Positions 51,476-60,149 of a stretch of DNA of 64,000 nt are shown here, one piece after another (the stretch's first letter is position 1; every line of letters starts with the position of its first letter). Where the stretch lies: assembly GCF_024172085.1 (NCBI RefSeq), contig NZ_JAMZDZ010000001.1:2852001-2916000 (forward strand). Direction: 5' to 3'. The notes beneath the pieces are model-generated. The model had not been told where the DNA came from, did not search any database, and worked only from the letters and a program-made list of their open reading frames with translations. This DNA comes from Hamadaea flava. GTDB lineage: Bacteria; Actinomycetota; Actinomycetes; Mycobacteriales; Micromonosporaceae. A program made the translations under genes and the position numbers.

Positions 51476-52413
51476 TCACGCTGCCCCGCCTCGGGCTCGG
51501 CACCGCTCCGCTGGGTGGCCTGTTCACCGCGGTCGGCGAACAGAGCGCTGCCGAGACCATTGCGGCAGCGGCAGCCGCCGGGATCACCTACTTCGACACC
51601 GCTCCCCGGTACGGGCACGGCCTTGCCGAGGAACGCCTCGGCCGGCTCCTGCCCACCGCCGGCATCGCCGAGCCGGTGATCTCGACCAAGACCGGCTGGC
51701 TGCTGGAACCGACCGACGAACCCGGCGAGCACCCGACCAAGGTCGTGCCCGACTGGACCGAACGCGGCATCCGGCGATCACTGGAGTCCAGCCTCGCCCG
51801 GCTCGGCCAGTCCAGCGTCGACGTGCTCTACCTGCACGACCCCGACGACTTCCCGGACGAGGTGCGGCGATCGGCGTACCCGGCGGTGCGGCGGCTGCGC
51901 GACGAAGGTTTGGTCAAGGCCATCGGTTTCGGCATGAACCATTGCGCGCCGTTGGCCGCGTACGTGGCCGAGTTCGAGGTCGACGTGGTCCTGATCGCAG
52001 GCCGCTTCTCACTGCTGGATCACGACGCGCTCGACGAACTGCTGCCCCTGTGCCAGCGCACCGGCACCGCCGTGGTCGTCGGCGGCGTGTTCAACACCGG
52101 GCTGCTGGCCGACCCCACCCCGGAGGCGATGTTCCACTACCGGCCCGTGCCACCGGAGATCCTGGCCCGCGCGCAGCAATGCGCCGCGATCTGCGCCGAG
52201 TTCGAGGTCCCGCTGGCCGCTCCGGCTATTCAGTTGCCGCTGCTGCACCCGGCGGTCCACTCCGTCGTCGTCGGCTGCCGCTCGGCCGCCGAAGTGGTAC
52301 GCAACGACGAGGCGTACCGGTGGCCGATCCCGGAGCAGTTGTGGTGGCGGCTGGCCGACGCCGGCTTCGTCCCGCCGCAGCTGCTGACCGGCTCCGCATC
52401 GGCGTCGCAGTAG
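51472..52413 (+). CDS. Aldo-keto reductase, probable L-fucose (aldose 1-)dehydrogenase
   Basis: 313 residues from ATG 51472 (GGAGG upstream). AKR tetrad: Asp in TYFDTAP, Tyr in RYGHG, Lys in STKTGW and His in LYLHDPD. The N-terminal LPRLGLGTAPLGGLF and RYGHGLAEERLG are typical of the branch annotated as D-threo-aldose/L-fucose 1-dehydrogenase. It would oxidise the released sugar to its lactone. Substrate is inferred from context with a fucosidase and a lactonase. Confidence 0.8.
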   Translation: MITLPRLGLGTAPLGGLFTAVGEQSAAETIAAAAAAGITYFDTAPRYGHGLAEERLGRLLPTAGIAEPVISTKTGWLLEPTDEPGEHPTKVVPDWTERGIRRSLESSLARLGQSSVDVLYLHDPDDFPDEVRRSAYPAVRRLRDEGLVKAIGFGMNHCAPLAAYVAEFEVDVVLIAGRFSLLDHDALDELLPLCQRTGTAVVVGGVFNTGLLADPTPEAMFHYRPVPPEILARAQQCAAICAEFEVPLAAPAIQLPLLHPAVHSVVVGCRSAAEVVRNDEAYRWPIPEQLWWRLADAGFVPPQLLTGSASASQ

Positions 52414-52431
52414 GCGGTTCCCCAACGCGGA

Positions 52432-52467
52432 AGCGGTGCCGTCGCGCGCGTCCGCGACGGCACCGCT
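52432..52467. terminator. Bidirectional terminator separating the two sugar loci
   Basis: A perfect 15-bp stem (52432-52446 with 52453-52467), loop CGCGTC, between the convergent aldo-keto reductase and nagB stops. Confidence 0.9.
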
Positions 52468-52482
52468 GTCTTGGGCGGGCGG

Positions 52483-53283
52483 TTACGACACCCGGAGTGC
52501 CAGCTCGGCGATGAGCTCGTCGGAGGCGCTGGCAGCCGCGCGGTCCAGCAGCAGGGTGGCGTTGTCCCGGGTGCGCAGGATCGTCGACGGGTACGCCGGG
52601 CTGATCTCCTGCACGAAGGTGTTGCGCACCGCAGCCGCCTTACGCGCGTCCGGCGTCACGACCTGCACCGTACGCGACGCCAGCAGCGCCGGAATGGACA
52701 GTGAGATCGCCGTGTGCGGCACCGACTGGGCATCGGCGAAGTGGCCTTCGCCGACCTGCTGGCTGATCGACTCCGGCGTCAGCTTGATCCGGCGTACCCA
52801 GCGGGGGTCGTCGAAGTCGGCGGCGCCGGGCTCGTTGAAGGCCAGGTGGCCGTTCTCGCCGATGCCCATGCAGGTCAGGTCGATCGGCTCGGCCCGCAGC
52901 AGCGCCTCGTAACGGTCGCACTCGGCGTCGGCGTCGGCGGCCTTGCCGTTGATGTATTCGACCGCCGCCGGGCGCATCCGCTCACCGACGCGTTCCCGGA
53001 TCCAGCGCTGGAACGACGCCGGGTGATCGGCCTCGATGCCGAGATACTCGTCCATGTGGAAGACCGTGATCCGGTCCCAGGGCACCTGTTCCTCCGCGAG
53101 GGCGGTGACGAACGCGATCTGCGAGTTGCCGGTGGCGACGATCATCCGGCCGGAACCACGCTCGGCCACGGCACGGCGCATCACGTCGGCGGTGTGCCGG
53201 GCCGCGGCGACCGCCATCGCCTGCTCGGTCTCGAAGACCTTCACCTGCAGGCTTCCGGCACGGACATGGTGGATTGCGGACAA
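52483..53283 (-). CDS. nagB: Glucosamine-6-phosphate deaminase
   Basis: 266 residues from TTG 53283, chosen because GGAGG lies four bases upstream and the length fits the family. MIVATGNSQ (substrate phosphate loop), VFHMDEYLGI with the catalytic Asp, and CMGIGENGHLAFNEPG are classic. NagB converts glucosamine-6-phosphate to fructose-6-phosphate and ammonia. A perfect LacI-type operator (53343) sits 60 bases upstream. Last gene of a leftward pair with an SDR. Confidence 0.92.
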   Translation of the reverse strand: MSAIHHVRAGSLQVKVFETEQAMAVAAARHTADVMRRAVAERGSGRMIVATGNSQIAFVTALAEEQVPWDRITVFHMDEYLGIEADHPASFQRWIRERVGERMRPAAVEYINGKAADADAECDRYEALLRAEPIDLTCMGIGENGHLAFNEPGAADFDDPRWVRRIKLTPESISQQVGEGHFADAQSVPHTAISLSIPALLASRTVQVVTPDARKAAAVRNTFVQEISPAYPSTILRTRDNATLLLDRAAASASDELIAELALRVS

Positions 53284-53342
53284 CGTTCCTCCACGGGATC
53301 GAGGGGTGGGTCCGGCCAGGCTAACTAACGGCCCGCCATGAG

Positions 53343-53356
53343 TGCAAGCGGTTGCA
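53343..53356. promoter_or_regulatory. LacI-type operator upstream of nagB
   Basis: TGCAAGCGGTTGCA is close to a perfect 14-base palindrome. A weaker half-matching site, CGCAACCGCTGCCG, lies at 53421-53434 just before the SDR stop. Both are candidate targets of the LacI protein encoded at 57034. Confidence 0.8.
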
Positions 53357-53443
53357 GCAATTTCAGATGCACCCATGCTGTCGCGACGGACGGCCGAGCA
53401 GCAATCACCTGCATGCTCATCGCAACCGCTGCCGCAATTGCGT

Positions 53444-54238
53444 TCACATCAGGTAGTCGCGGCTGAGGATCTCGTCGACCAGCGCCGCGTCACCGGCCAT
53501 CAGCCCGCCGTCCAGCCGCAGCACGGTGCCGGTGATCCAGCCGGCTTCCGGACCGGCCAGGAACATCACCGCCGCCGCGACGTCCTCAGGGGTCCCGACG
53601 CGGCCCAGCGGGTACCACTTGGTGAGCCGTTCGAGCAGCGTCGGATCGCGATCGATCCGCTCCTGCCAGATCGGGGTGGCGATGGTGGCCGGCGCGACCA
53701 GGTTCACGCGTACGCCGGCTCGGCCGTAGCGCACCGCGAGGCTGCGGGTCAGGCTCTCCAGCCCCGCCTTGGCCGCGCTGTACGCGTCGTTGCCGAAGAA
53801 GCCGCTGGCGTTGATGGAGCCGACGTTGACCACCGCGCCGCCGCCGTTGGCCGCCATCGCCGGGAGGAAGGTCTGGCAGACCAGGAAGGTGCCGGTCAGC
53901 ACCACCTCGATATCGCGATCCCACTCCGCGCGCGGCAGCCGGGGGAACGGCGTGTCACTGGCGACCCCGGCGTTGTTCACCACGATCCGAGGGCAGCCGT
54001 GCGCGGCCAGCACCGCGCCGGCCTGCTCCTGGTCGGTGACGTCCAGCCGATCGGACACGGCTGTGCCGCCCTCGGCGGCGATCTCGGCTGCCACCCGAGC
54101 AGCGCTCGCCCCGTCGGCGTCGGTCACCAGTACGCGCGCGCCCTCGGCGGCGAAATCCAGCGCGATCTGCCGGCCGATACCCGAGCCGGCGCCGGTGACG
54201 AGTACGTCAGCGCCGGCGAATCGTCCCATCCGTTTCAT
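53444..54238 (-). CDS. Short-chain dehydrogenase/reductase of the amino-sugar locus
   Basis: 264 residues from ATG 54238 (a second ATG at 54229 is possible). Rossmann motif VTGAGSGIG, NNAG, Ser of VGSIN and YSAAK are all present, so it is a classical active SDR, likely a sugar or sugar-alcohol dehydrogenase. A LacI operator (54250-54263) lies 12 bases before its start. Transcribed towards nagB. Confidence 0.88.
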   Translation of the reverse strand: MKRMGRFAGADVLVTGAGSGIGRQIALDFAAEGARVLVTDADGASAARVAAEIAAEGGTAVSDRLDVTDQEQAGAVLAAHGCPRIVVNNAGVASDTPFPRLPRAEWDRDIEVVLTGTFLVCQTFLPAMAANGGGAVVNVGSINASGFFGNDAYSAAKAGLESLTRSLAVRYGRAGVRVNLVAPATIATPIWQERIDRDPTLLERLTKWYPLGRVGTPEDVAAAVMFLAGPEAGWITGTVLRLDGGLMAGDAALVDEILSRDYLM

Positions 54239-54249
54239 CGGCACAACAT

Positions 54250-54263
54250 CGCAATCGCTTGCC
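54250..54263. promoter_or_regulatory. LacI-type operator upstream of the SDR
   Basis: CGCAATCGCTTGCC matches TGCAAnCGnTTGCA at 12 of 14 positions and overlaps the expected ribosome-site region of the leftward SDR gene. Confidence 0.7.
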
Positions 54264-54316
54264 GCAATGTCAACCATCTCTCCCCCTACGACGTTGACAC
54301 GTGCGGTGATAGATGG

Positions 54317-54330
54317 TGCAATCGCTTGCA
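54317..54330. promoter_or_regulatory. LacI-type operator upstream of nagA
   Basis: TGCAATCGCTTGCA is a full match to the LacI-family consensus, about 90 bases before nagA, within the divergent SDR/nagA promoter region. Confidence 0.82.
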
Positions 54331-54419
54331 AGCGGGGGCCGACCGAGGTGCGGAGGCTCAGCACCGATCGGCATACGAGGGTGGCGCAGATGGTCGCGGG
54401 GCGCAACGGGGGCGAGCGC

Positions 54420-55604
54420 ATGGCGTTCGTCGGCGCGCGGCTCATCGCCGGCACCCAGGTCCACCACGACCGGGCGGTGCTCATCGAGAACGGTGTCATC
54501 GCCGGACTGCCCCCGCATCGCGACGTCCCGGCCGGCGTACGCCGGATCGATCTGGCCGGACGCTACCTGTCCCCCGGACTGATCGACCTGCACGCGCACG
54601 GCGCGGCCGGGCACAGCTTCGACGAGACCGACCCGGCCGCGTACGACGCGATATTGGCCGGCCACGCCCGCTTCGGTGTGACCGGGCTGCTCGCCTCGCT
54701 CGCCTCGGCGTCGGTGCCCGATCTGGTCGACCGCTTGCGATTCGCCGCCGGCCACTCTCGGCGTACAAGTGCTGGAGCGAGATTGCTCGGCACGCATCTG
54801 GAGGGCCCGTTCCTGGCCCCCGCCCAGGCCGGCGCGCACCGGCTCGACCTGCTGGTGGTCCCGGACCCGAAGACCGTGGACCGGCTGCTGCCATCCGAAG
54901 CCGCACCGGCGATGGTGACCCTGGCCCCCGAACTGCCCGGCGCGCTGGACGCGATCCGCAGGTTCCGCGACCACGGCACGGTCGTGGCCGCCGGGCACAG
55001 CGAAGCGACCGGGGCCGACCTGGCCGCCGCCCGAGCCGCCGGGCTCAGCCATCTCACCCACCTGTGGAGCGGCCAGTCCGGACTGCGCCGCGAGGGCCCC
55101 TGGCGGGTGCCCGGACTGGTGGAGGAGTCCCTGGCCTCGGACCGGCTGACGGCGGAGGTGATCGCCGACGGGCGGCACCTGCCCGACGCCCTGCTGCGCA
55201 TCGCGATGCGCTGCCTGCCGGACCGGCTGATCCTGGTCTCCGACGCCACCGCCGGGGCCGGGCTGCCCGACGGCAGCCGCTATCGGCTGGCGGGCAACGA
55301 CTGTGTCGTGTCCGACGGCGTGGGCATGGTGGTCGGCGCGGACTCGTTCGCCGGCAGCACCACCGGGCTGAACCGGATGGTCTGGCACCTGCACACCGCG
55401 CTCGGCGTTCCGCTGCCCGTCGCGGTCGGCATGGCCAGCGCGACGCCCGCCCACGTCTTGGCCGGACCTTCGGCTCCCGCACCATCGGCACCGCCGCTGT
55501 GCCTCGGCGCACCGGCCGACCTGGCCGTCTTCGACGACGCCTTCCGCACGGTGGCGACCATCGTCGGCGGGCAGATCCGGTACGACAACGGGGAATTGGC
55601 GTGA
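54420..55604 (+). CDS. nagA: N-acetylglucosamine-6-phosphate deacetylase
   Basis: 394 residues from ATG 54420 (GGGGG six bases upstream). Amidohydrolase with LIDLHAHG (His-x-His), HLEGPFL, AAGHSEAT, LTHLW and the catalytic Asp in VSDATAGAG. It removes acetate from GlcNAc-6-phosphate, feeding NagB. First gene of a rightward series nagA - oxidoreductase - lacI - hydrolase with gaps of 60, 46 and under 1 base. Confidence 0.92.
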   Translation: MAFVGARLIAGTQVHHDRAVLIENGVIAGLPPHRDVPAGVRRIDLAGRYLSPGLIDLHAHGAAGHSFDETDPAAYDAILAGHARFGVTGLLASLASASVPDLVDRLRFAAGHSRRTSAGARLLGTHLEGPFLAPAQAGAHRLDLLVVPDPKTVDRLLPSEAAPAMVTLAPELPGALDAIRRFRDHGTVVAAGHSEATGADLAAARAAGLSHLTHLWSGQSGLRREGPWRVPGLVEESLASDRLTAEVIADGRHLPDALLRIAMRCLPDRLILVSDATAGAGLPDGSRYRLAGNDCVVSDGVGMVVGADSFAGSTTGLNRMVWHLHTALGVPLPVAVGMASATPAHVLAGPSAPAPSAPPLCLGAPADLAVFDDAFRTVATIVGGQIRYDNGELA

Positions 55605-55664
55605 TCGCCCCGCCCACCGAACCAGCGCGTCCGCGCAACGACCGGGCGCGAATCAGGAGGCACT

Positions 55665-56987
55665 GTGGATGACGACAACCAGCCGGCGACGGTGACCGGC
55701 CGGACCCGGTACGCGTTGTGCGGCCTGTCCGTACGCGGCATCTCGGTGTTCGCCGGACCGCTGCTCGGCCGGCCGGACCGGCCGCCGATCGCCCCGGACA
55801 CCGCCCCGTACGCCGACGCCGGTGAACTGGTCGCCATCCTCGACCGCGACGCCGACCGCGTGGAGCAGTACCGTGTCGCCGTCGACGCCAAGGTGCCGTG
55901 GTATTCGCCGGAGCAGTTCGACCGGATGGTGACCGAGACCCGGCCCGACGTCATCCTGGTGGCCACCCCGGACCACACCCATGTGGACTACGTGCTGTCC
56001 GGATTGACCGCCGGGCTGGACGTCATCGTGGAGAAGCCGATGGTGACCAGCGCCGAGGACGCGGCCCGGGTGATCGCCGCCGCCCAGGACAGCCCCGGCA
56101 CCGTGCGGGTCACCCACAACCTCCGGTACGCCCCCCGCCATCAGCGGCTGCGTCAGCTGATCGCCGACGGCGCGGTCGGCCGGGTCACCAGCGTCGAACT
56201 GGTGTGGAACGTAGGCGCCCGGCATGGCGCGAGCTACTTCCGCCGGTGGAACCGCACCCGCGCCCGCTCGGGCGGACTGTCGATCCACAAGAGCTGCCAC
56301 CATTTCGACCTCGTCGGCTGGCTGATCGACGCCGTGCCGGAGCAGGTCTTCGCATACGGCGCGCGGAACTTCTTCGGCGCGGACAGCCCACACAATCCCG
56401 GGCGGGAGCTGACCGCCGCGGAGCGTACCGAAGCCGACCCGTACCGCTGGTACGAAACGGCTTCCGCAGCGGACGCAGGTCCGGTCCGCGACTCCGTCGG
56501 GCTCAGCTATCCCGATCAGTACCCGCAGCGGCTGTCCGCGTACGACCCGGAGATCGACATCGAGGACACCTACTCGGTGGTCGTCCGCTACCGGGGCGGC
56601 GCGAGCCTGAACTACTCGATCCAGTTCTCCGCGCCGTGGGAGGGATACCGGCTCGCCGTCAACGGCACCCACGGCCGGCTGGAGACCGACCTGTATTACG
56701 ACGTCGAACCGTTGCCGCCGGCCGGCAGCACCCCGATCACGCACTATCCGTTGTTCGGAGCAGGGCGGGCGTACCCGGTCGACGGCGAGGACACCGGACA
56801 CCTGGGCGCCGACCCGCTGCTGGTCGCCGACCTGTTCCGGCCGACCGGCGACGATCCGCTCGGCTGCCGGGCCGACGCGCAGGCCGGGGCGTACGCGGTG
56901 GCGGTCGGCGAGGCGGTGTGGCGATCGATCAAGGACAATCGCCCGGTGAACATCGCCGACCTGCTCCGGACGGAGGCAGGTGGGTGA
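55665..56987 (+). CDS. Gfo/Idh/MocA-family oxidoreductase
   Basis: 440 residues from GTG 55665 (AGGAGG upstream). The N-terminal Rossmann fold includes ILVATPDHTHVDYVL and the catalytic-lysine motif VEKPMVTS (Lys of EKP); the C-terminal alpha/beta domain includes GGLSIHKSCHHFDLVGWLID. Such enzymes oxidise or reduce sugars, some with tightly bound NAD to remove N-acetylhexosamine by redox elimination. The role here in amino-sugar breakdown is inferred from neighbours. Confidence 0.88.
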   Translation: MDDDNQPATVTGRTRYALCGLSVRGISVFAGPLLGRPDRPPIAPDTAPYADAGELVAILDRDADRVEQYRVAVDAKVPWYSPEQFDRMVTETRPDVILVATPDHTHVDYVLSGLTAGLDVIVEKPMVTSAEDAARVIAAAQDSPGTVRVTHNLRYAPRHQRLRQLIADGAVGRVTSVELVWNVGARHGASYFRRWNRTRARSGGLSIHKSCHHFDLVGWLIDAVPEQVFAYGARNFFGADSPHNPGRELTAAERTEADPYRWYETASAADAGPVRDSVGLSYPDQYPQRLSAYDPEIDIEDTYSVVVRYRGGASLNYSIQFSAPWEGYRLAVNGTHGRLETDLYYDVEPLPPAGSTPITHYPLFGAGRAYPVDGEDTGHLGADPLLVADLFRPTGDDPLGCRADAQAGAYAVAVGEAVWRSIKDNRPVNIADLLRTEAGG

Positions 56988-56989
56988 GG

Positions 56990-57003
56990 TGCAAGCGATT
57001 GCG
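56990..57003. promoter_or_regulatory. LacI-type operator upstream of the lacI-family gene
   Basis: TGCAAGCGATTGCG, 13 of 14 consensus positions, lies 2 bases after the upstream stop and 30 bases before the repressor start. It implies autoregulation. Confidence 0.78.
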
Positions 57004-57033
57004 GTACCTTTGCGGAAGCGAGAGGACGGTGGC

Positions 57034-58086
57034 GTGGTGACGGTGAACCTGGCGGACGTGGCGGAGGCCTGCGGGCTGTCGGCCTCGACGGTGTCCCGGG
57101 CACTGTCCGATCCGGACAAGGTCAACGCCAGTACGCGCGAACGGGTCCAGCGCATCGCCCGGGAACTGGGATACACCCCCAATCGGGTCGCGCGGTCGCT
57201 GTCCCTGGGCCGCACCGGCACGATCGGGCTGATCGTGCCCGACATCGCCAACCCGTTCTTCCCGCCGATCATCAAGGCGGTGCAGCAGCGTTGCGCGGCC
57301 AAGGATCTCGCCGTGGTGCTCGGCGACACCGATGAGCACGCCGCCGACGAGCTGACCCGCGCGCGGGCGATGAGCAAGCAGGTCGACGGCCTGATCATGG
57401 TCTCGCCTCGGGCGGCTGACGCCAAGATGGCCGAGATCAGCAAGCTCGGCCCGACCGTGTTCGTCAACCGGCAGGTACCCCGCGCTCCGGCGGTGCTGAT
57501 CGAGAACCCCGACGGCATGCGCCAGGCGGTCGAGCACCTCACCGCGCTGGGCCACCGCCGGATCGGGTACCTCGCCGGCCCCCGCCGATCCTGGTCCAAC
57601 CAGCGACGCCGCGAAGTCATCGCCGCCGTCTGCGAGGAACGCGGCGCGGAGTTCATCGAGTACGGCCCGTTCGAGCCGCAGGTGCAGGCGGGCGTACGCG
57701 CGGCCGACCTGTTGCACGGCAGCGGCGTCACCGGGGTCATCGCGTACGACGATCTGATCGCGCTCGGCGTGCTCGCCCGGATGGCCGAACGCGGTTGGCG
57801 GGCGGGTTCCGAGATCAGCGTCATCGGCATCGACGACAGCCCGCTGTCGGGCGTCGCGTACCCGACCCTGACCTCCGTGCACGTGCCCTGCGCCGAGGCC
57901 GGGACGGCGGCGGTCGACCTGCTGCTGGACGTGCTGGACGGCACGGTGGAAGCGACTGGCGACGACCCGGCGGTGGTCCAGTTGGAGACCTATCTGGTGA
58001 TCCGGGGCTCCACCGGCCCGGCGCCCGGCGAGGCGGCCGCGTTCCTGCCGCAGACACCCGTGAGCATCCCGGCTCCGTCAGTCTGA
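57034..58086 (+). CDS. LacI-family repressor of the amino-sugar regulon
   Basis: 350 residues from GTG 57034 (AGAGGA seven bases upstream); a start at 56980 would overlap the operator. Helix-turn-helix NLADVAEACGLSASTVSRAL and hinge helix GYTPNRVARSL at the N-terminus; a periplasmic-binding-like effector domain follows (TIGLIVPDIANPFFPPI, ISVIGIDDSPLS). The hinge and palindromic sites with a central CG are typical of the family. Effector is probably an amino sugar or its phosphate. Confidence 0.92.
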   Translation: MVTVNLADVAEACGLSASTVSRALSDPDKVNASTRERVQRIARELGYTPNRVARSLSLGRTGTIGLIVPDIANPFFPPIIKAVQQRCAAKDLAVVLGDTDEHAADELTRARAMSKQVDGLIMVSPRAADAKMAEISKLGPTVFVNRQVPRAPAVLIENPDGMRQAVEHLTALGHRRIGYLAGPRRSWSNQRRREVIAAVCEERGAEFIEYGPFEPQVQAGVRAADLLHGSGVTGVIAYDDLIALGVLARMAERGWRAGSEISVIGIDDSPLSGVAYPTLTSVHVPCAEAGTAAVDLLLDVLDGTVEATGDDPAVVQLETYLVIRGSTGPAPGEAAAFLPQTPVSIPAPSV

Positions 58087-59975
58087 TGAGCCCGATCCCC
58101 GGATTCCGTCCATATCTGGACGGAGCCTTCGACGCGCCCTTGGACCTCCAGCAGCACGTGTACCGCCGGGCTCTGGCGTCGATCGATCGCGGTCGCGCGG
58201 TCAACGACGCGCTCGCCGATCCCGCCGCGGTGACACTGCGCCAGCAGCAGATCCGGGCGACCGTGACGGCCGCGCTCGGCGGGCTGCTGCCGACCGGCGA
58301 CGACGTGCCCGCCCAGCTGGTAGGCGTCACCGAGCTGGCCGGATACCAGGTGCACCGGCTGCTCTTGGCGACCCGGCCGGGCACCCAGCTGCCGGCCAAC
58401 CTGTACCTGCCGGACGACCTGACCGGCCCGACCGGTGCGGTGCTGTTCGTGTGCGGCCACGGCGAGCAGGCCAAGGCGTACCCGCCGTATCAGGCGGTGT
58501 GCGCCCGGCTGGCCCGCAACGGCATCGTGGCGCTGATCATCGACCCAGTCGGGCAGGGCGAACGGATCGGTCCGGGCGGCCCGGCCGCAGCCGGCATCTT
58601 CGAGCACACCGACCTCGGCGTACGCAGCTGGTGGACCGGGCACTCGGTGGGCCGCTACTTCGTGCACGACGCCCAACGGGCGATCGACTACCTGTGCCGG
58701 CGTCCGGAGGTGGACCCGGCCCGCATCGGCATGACCGGCAACAGCGGCGGCGGCACGCTGACCGCCCTGCTGATGGCGGTGGAGCCACGGCTCGCCGCGG
58801 CCGCCCCGGGCACCTACCTGACCAGTCGGAGCGCGTTCCTGCGCAGCGGCGCGCCGCATGACGCCGAACAGGTGCTGCCCAGCGCGGGCCAGGCCGGGTT
58901 GGACCACGAGGACTTCCTGATCGCGATGGCTCCGCGACCGGTGCTGGTGCTGGCCGTCGAGTACGACTTCTTCCCGCTGGAAGGAACGCTGGACACGGTA
59001 CGCCGAGCCGGGCGCGTCTACGGCCTGCTCGACGCGGCCGACCGGCTCGCGCTGGCCCGGGTGCCCGCCACCCATCAGTACCATCCGGACCTGGCCAAGG
59101 CGGCCACCGCGTTCTTCGTCCGGGAACTGGGCGACGGGCGGGTGCCGGACGACACCGATCCGGTGCCGCTGACGGCCGCCGAGTTGGCCTGCGATCCGCC
59201 GCCGCAGCCGCATCTGGCGCAGTCGCACGAGTTCCACCTCGAACCGGCCGACCCGGCGGCGGCGCTGGAATGGTTACGCGGCAGGGTGTACGCCCATCGA
59301 GAGCTGCCCGAGGAGTTCTTCACCCGCTGGCCCTCGGTGGACAACCGGCCCGACGTACGCCACGCGCTCTGGCGACCTGAAGCCGATTTGTGGAACGCCG
59401 CGGTGGTGGTCCACCCCGAGTCGCCCCCCAGCGGCGTCACCCTCGCGCTGTTCCCGGACGGCACCGGAGAGCTGGCCGAGCGGACGGACTGGATATCCGC
59501 CCAGGCCGCTGCTGGGCAGGTGGTGCTGGTGCTGGACGTGCGAGGCACCGGCACACTGCGGCCCCGGCCGTCCAGCAATTGGCCCGATGAGGACGGCTAC
59601 TTCGGCGCGAGCTATCGGATGTTCACCGAGCTGCTGTGGCTGGACGACAGCCTGGCCGCCGGCCGGATCTTCGACGTGCTCCGCGCGGTCGACTTCGTCC
59701 AGTCCCATCCCTGGCTGCGCCAGGCCGGCCCGCTGCGGTTGTACGCCGCCGGCGACGCCACGTTCTACGGATACCTGGCCGGGGCGCTGGAGTCCCGGCT
59801 GTCCGGGGTGGAGCTGACCGAAGCGCCGGTCGAGCCCCGAAATCTGCTGGCCGCGCCCTACACACCGGGTCCGGTGCCCCAGTGGCGCAACGTCGTGCCC
59901 GGGCTGGCCGCCCGGTTCGCGCTGGCCGACCTGCGCCCCAGCTTCGCCGGGCGCGATCTGCGAATCGGGTCGTAA
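58086..59975 (+). CDS. Two-lobed alpha/beta hydrolase, acetyl-esterase-like
   Basis: 629 residues; ATG 58086 overlaps the lacI stop (TGATG). The first lobe (about 80-350) is an alpha/beta hydrolase with nucleophile elbow GMTGNSGGG, acid in LVLAVEYDFFP and His in PATHQYHP, resembling large carbohydrate acetyl-esterases. The second lobe (about 430-629) again looks like the fold (ALFPDGTGELAER, VVLVLDVRGTG) but has AAGDATFYG where the Ser elbow should be, so it is probably inactive. No signal peptide. It likely de-esterifies imported oligosaccharides. Confidence 0.75.
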   Translation: MSPIPGFRPYLDGAFDAPLDLQQHVYRRALASIDRGRAVNDALADPAAVTLRQQQIRATVTAALGGLLPTGDDVPAQLVGVTELAGYQVHRLLLATRPGTQLPANLYLPDDLTGPTGAVLFVCGHGEQAKAYPPYQAVCARLARNGIVALIIDPVGQGERIGPGGPAAAGIFEHTDLGVRSWWTGHSVGRYFVHDAQRAIDYLCRRPEVDPARIGMTGNSGGGTLTALLMAVEPRLAAAAPGTYLTSRSAFLRSGAPHDAEQVLPSAGQAGLDHEDFLIAMAPRPVLVLAVEYDFFPLEGTLDTVRRAGRVYGLLDAADRLALARVPATHQYHPDLAKAATAFFVRELGDGRVPDDTDPVPLTAAELACDPPPQPHLAQSHEFHLEPADPAAALEWLRGRVYAHRELPEEFFTRWPSVDNRPDVRHALWRPEADLWNAAVVVHPESPPSGVTLALFPDGTGELAERTDWISAQAAAGQVVLVLDVRGTGTLRPRPSSNWPDEDGYFGASYRMFTELLWLDDSLAAGRIFDVLRAVDFVQSHPWLRQAGPLRLYAAGDATFYGYLAGALESRLSGVELTEAPVEPRNLLAAPYTPGPVPQWRNVVPGLAARFALADLRPSFAGRDLRIGS

Positions 59976-59994
59976 CCACCCGCGTACCTCCTAA

Positions 59995-60008
59995 AGCAAC
60001 CGTTTGCT
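59995..60008. promoter_or_regulatory. LacI-type operator after the hydrolase gene
   Basis: AGCAACCGTTTGCT is a symmetric variant of the operator, 80 bases upstream of a second copy; a pair like this fits looping or co-operative repression of the importer gene. Confidence 0.65.
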
Positions 60009-60063
60009 CTCGGCTTGGTACCTGGAAAACAGCCATCTAATGAATCTTGTGCGTCCGTAGGTC

Positions 60064-60088
60064 TTGACGATTGCCGCAAGCGGTTGCA
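60064..60088. promoter_or_regulatory. TTGACG box and LacI-type operator before the binding-protein gene
   Basis: TTGACG (60064-60069) is a plausible -35, and CGCAAGCGGTTGCA (60075-60088) fills the spacer between it and the likely -10, where a repressor would block RNA polymerase. Confidence 0.75.
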
Positions 60089-60149
60089 GGCTCATTGCAT
60101 TGCTCGCACGGCACACGTTGCTGACGACTACTCGCACAGGGAGTCGCAC

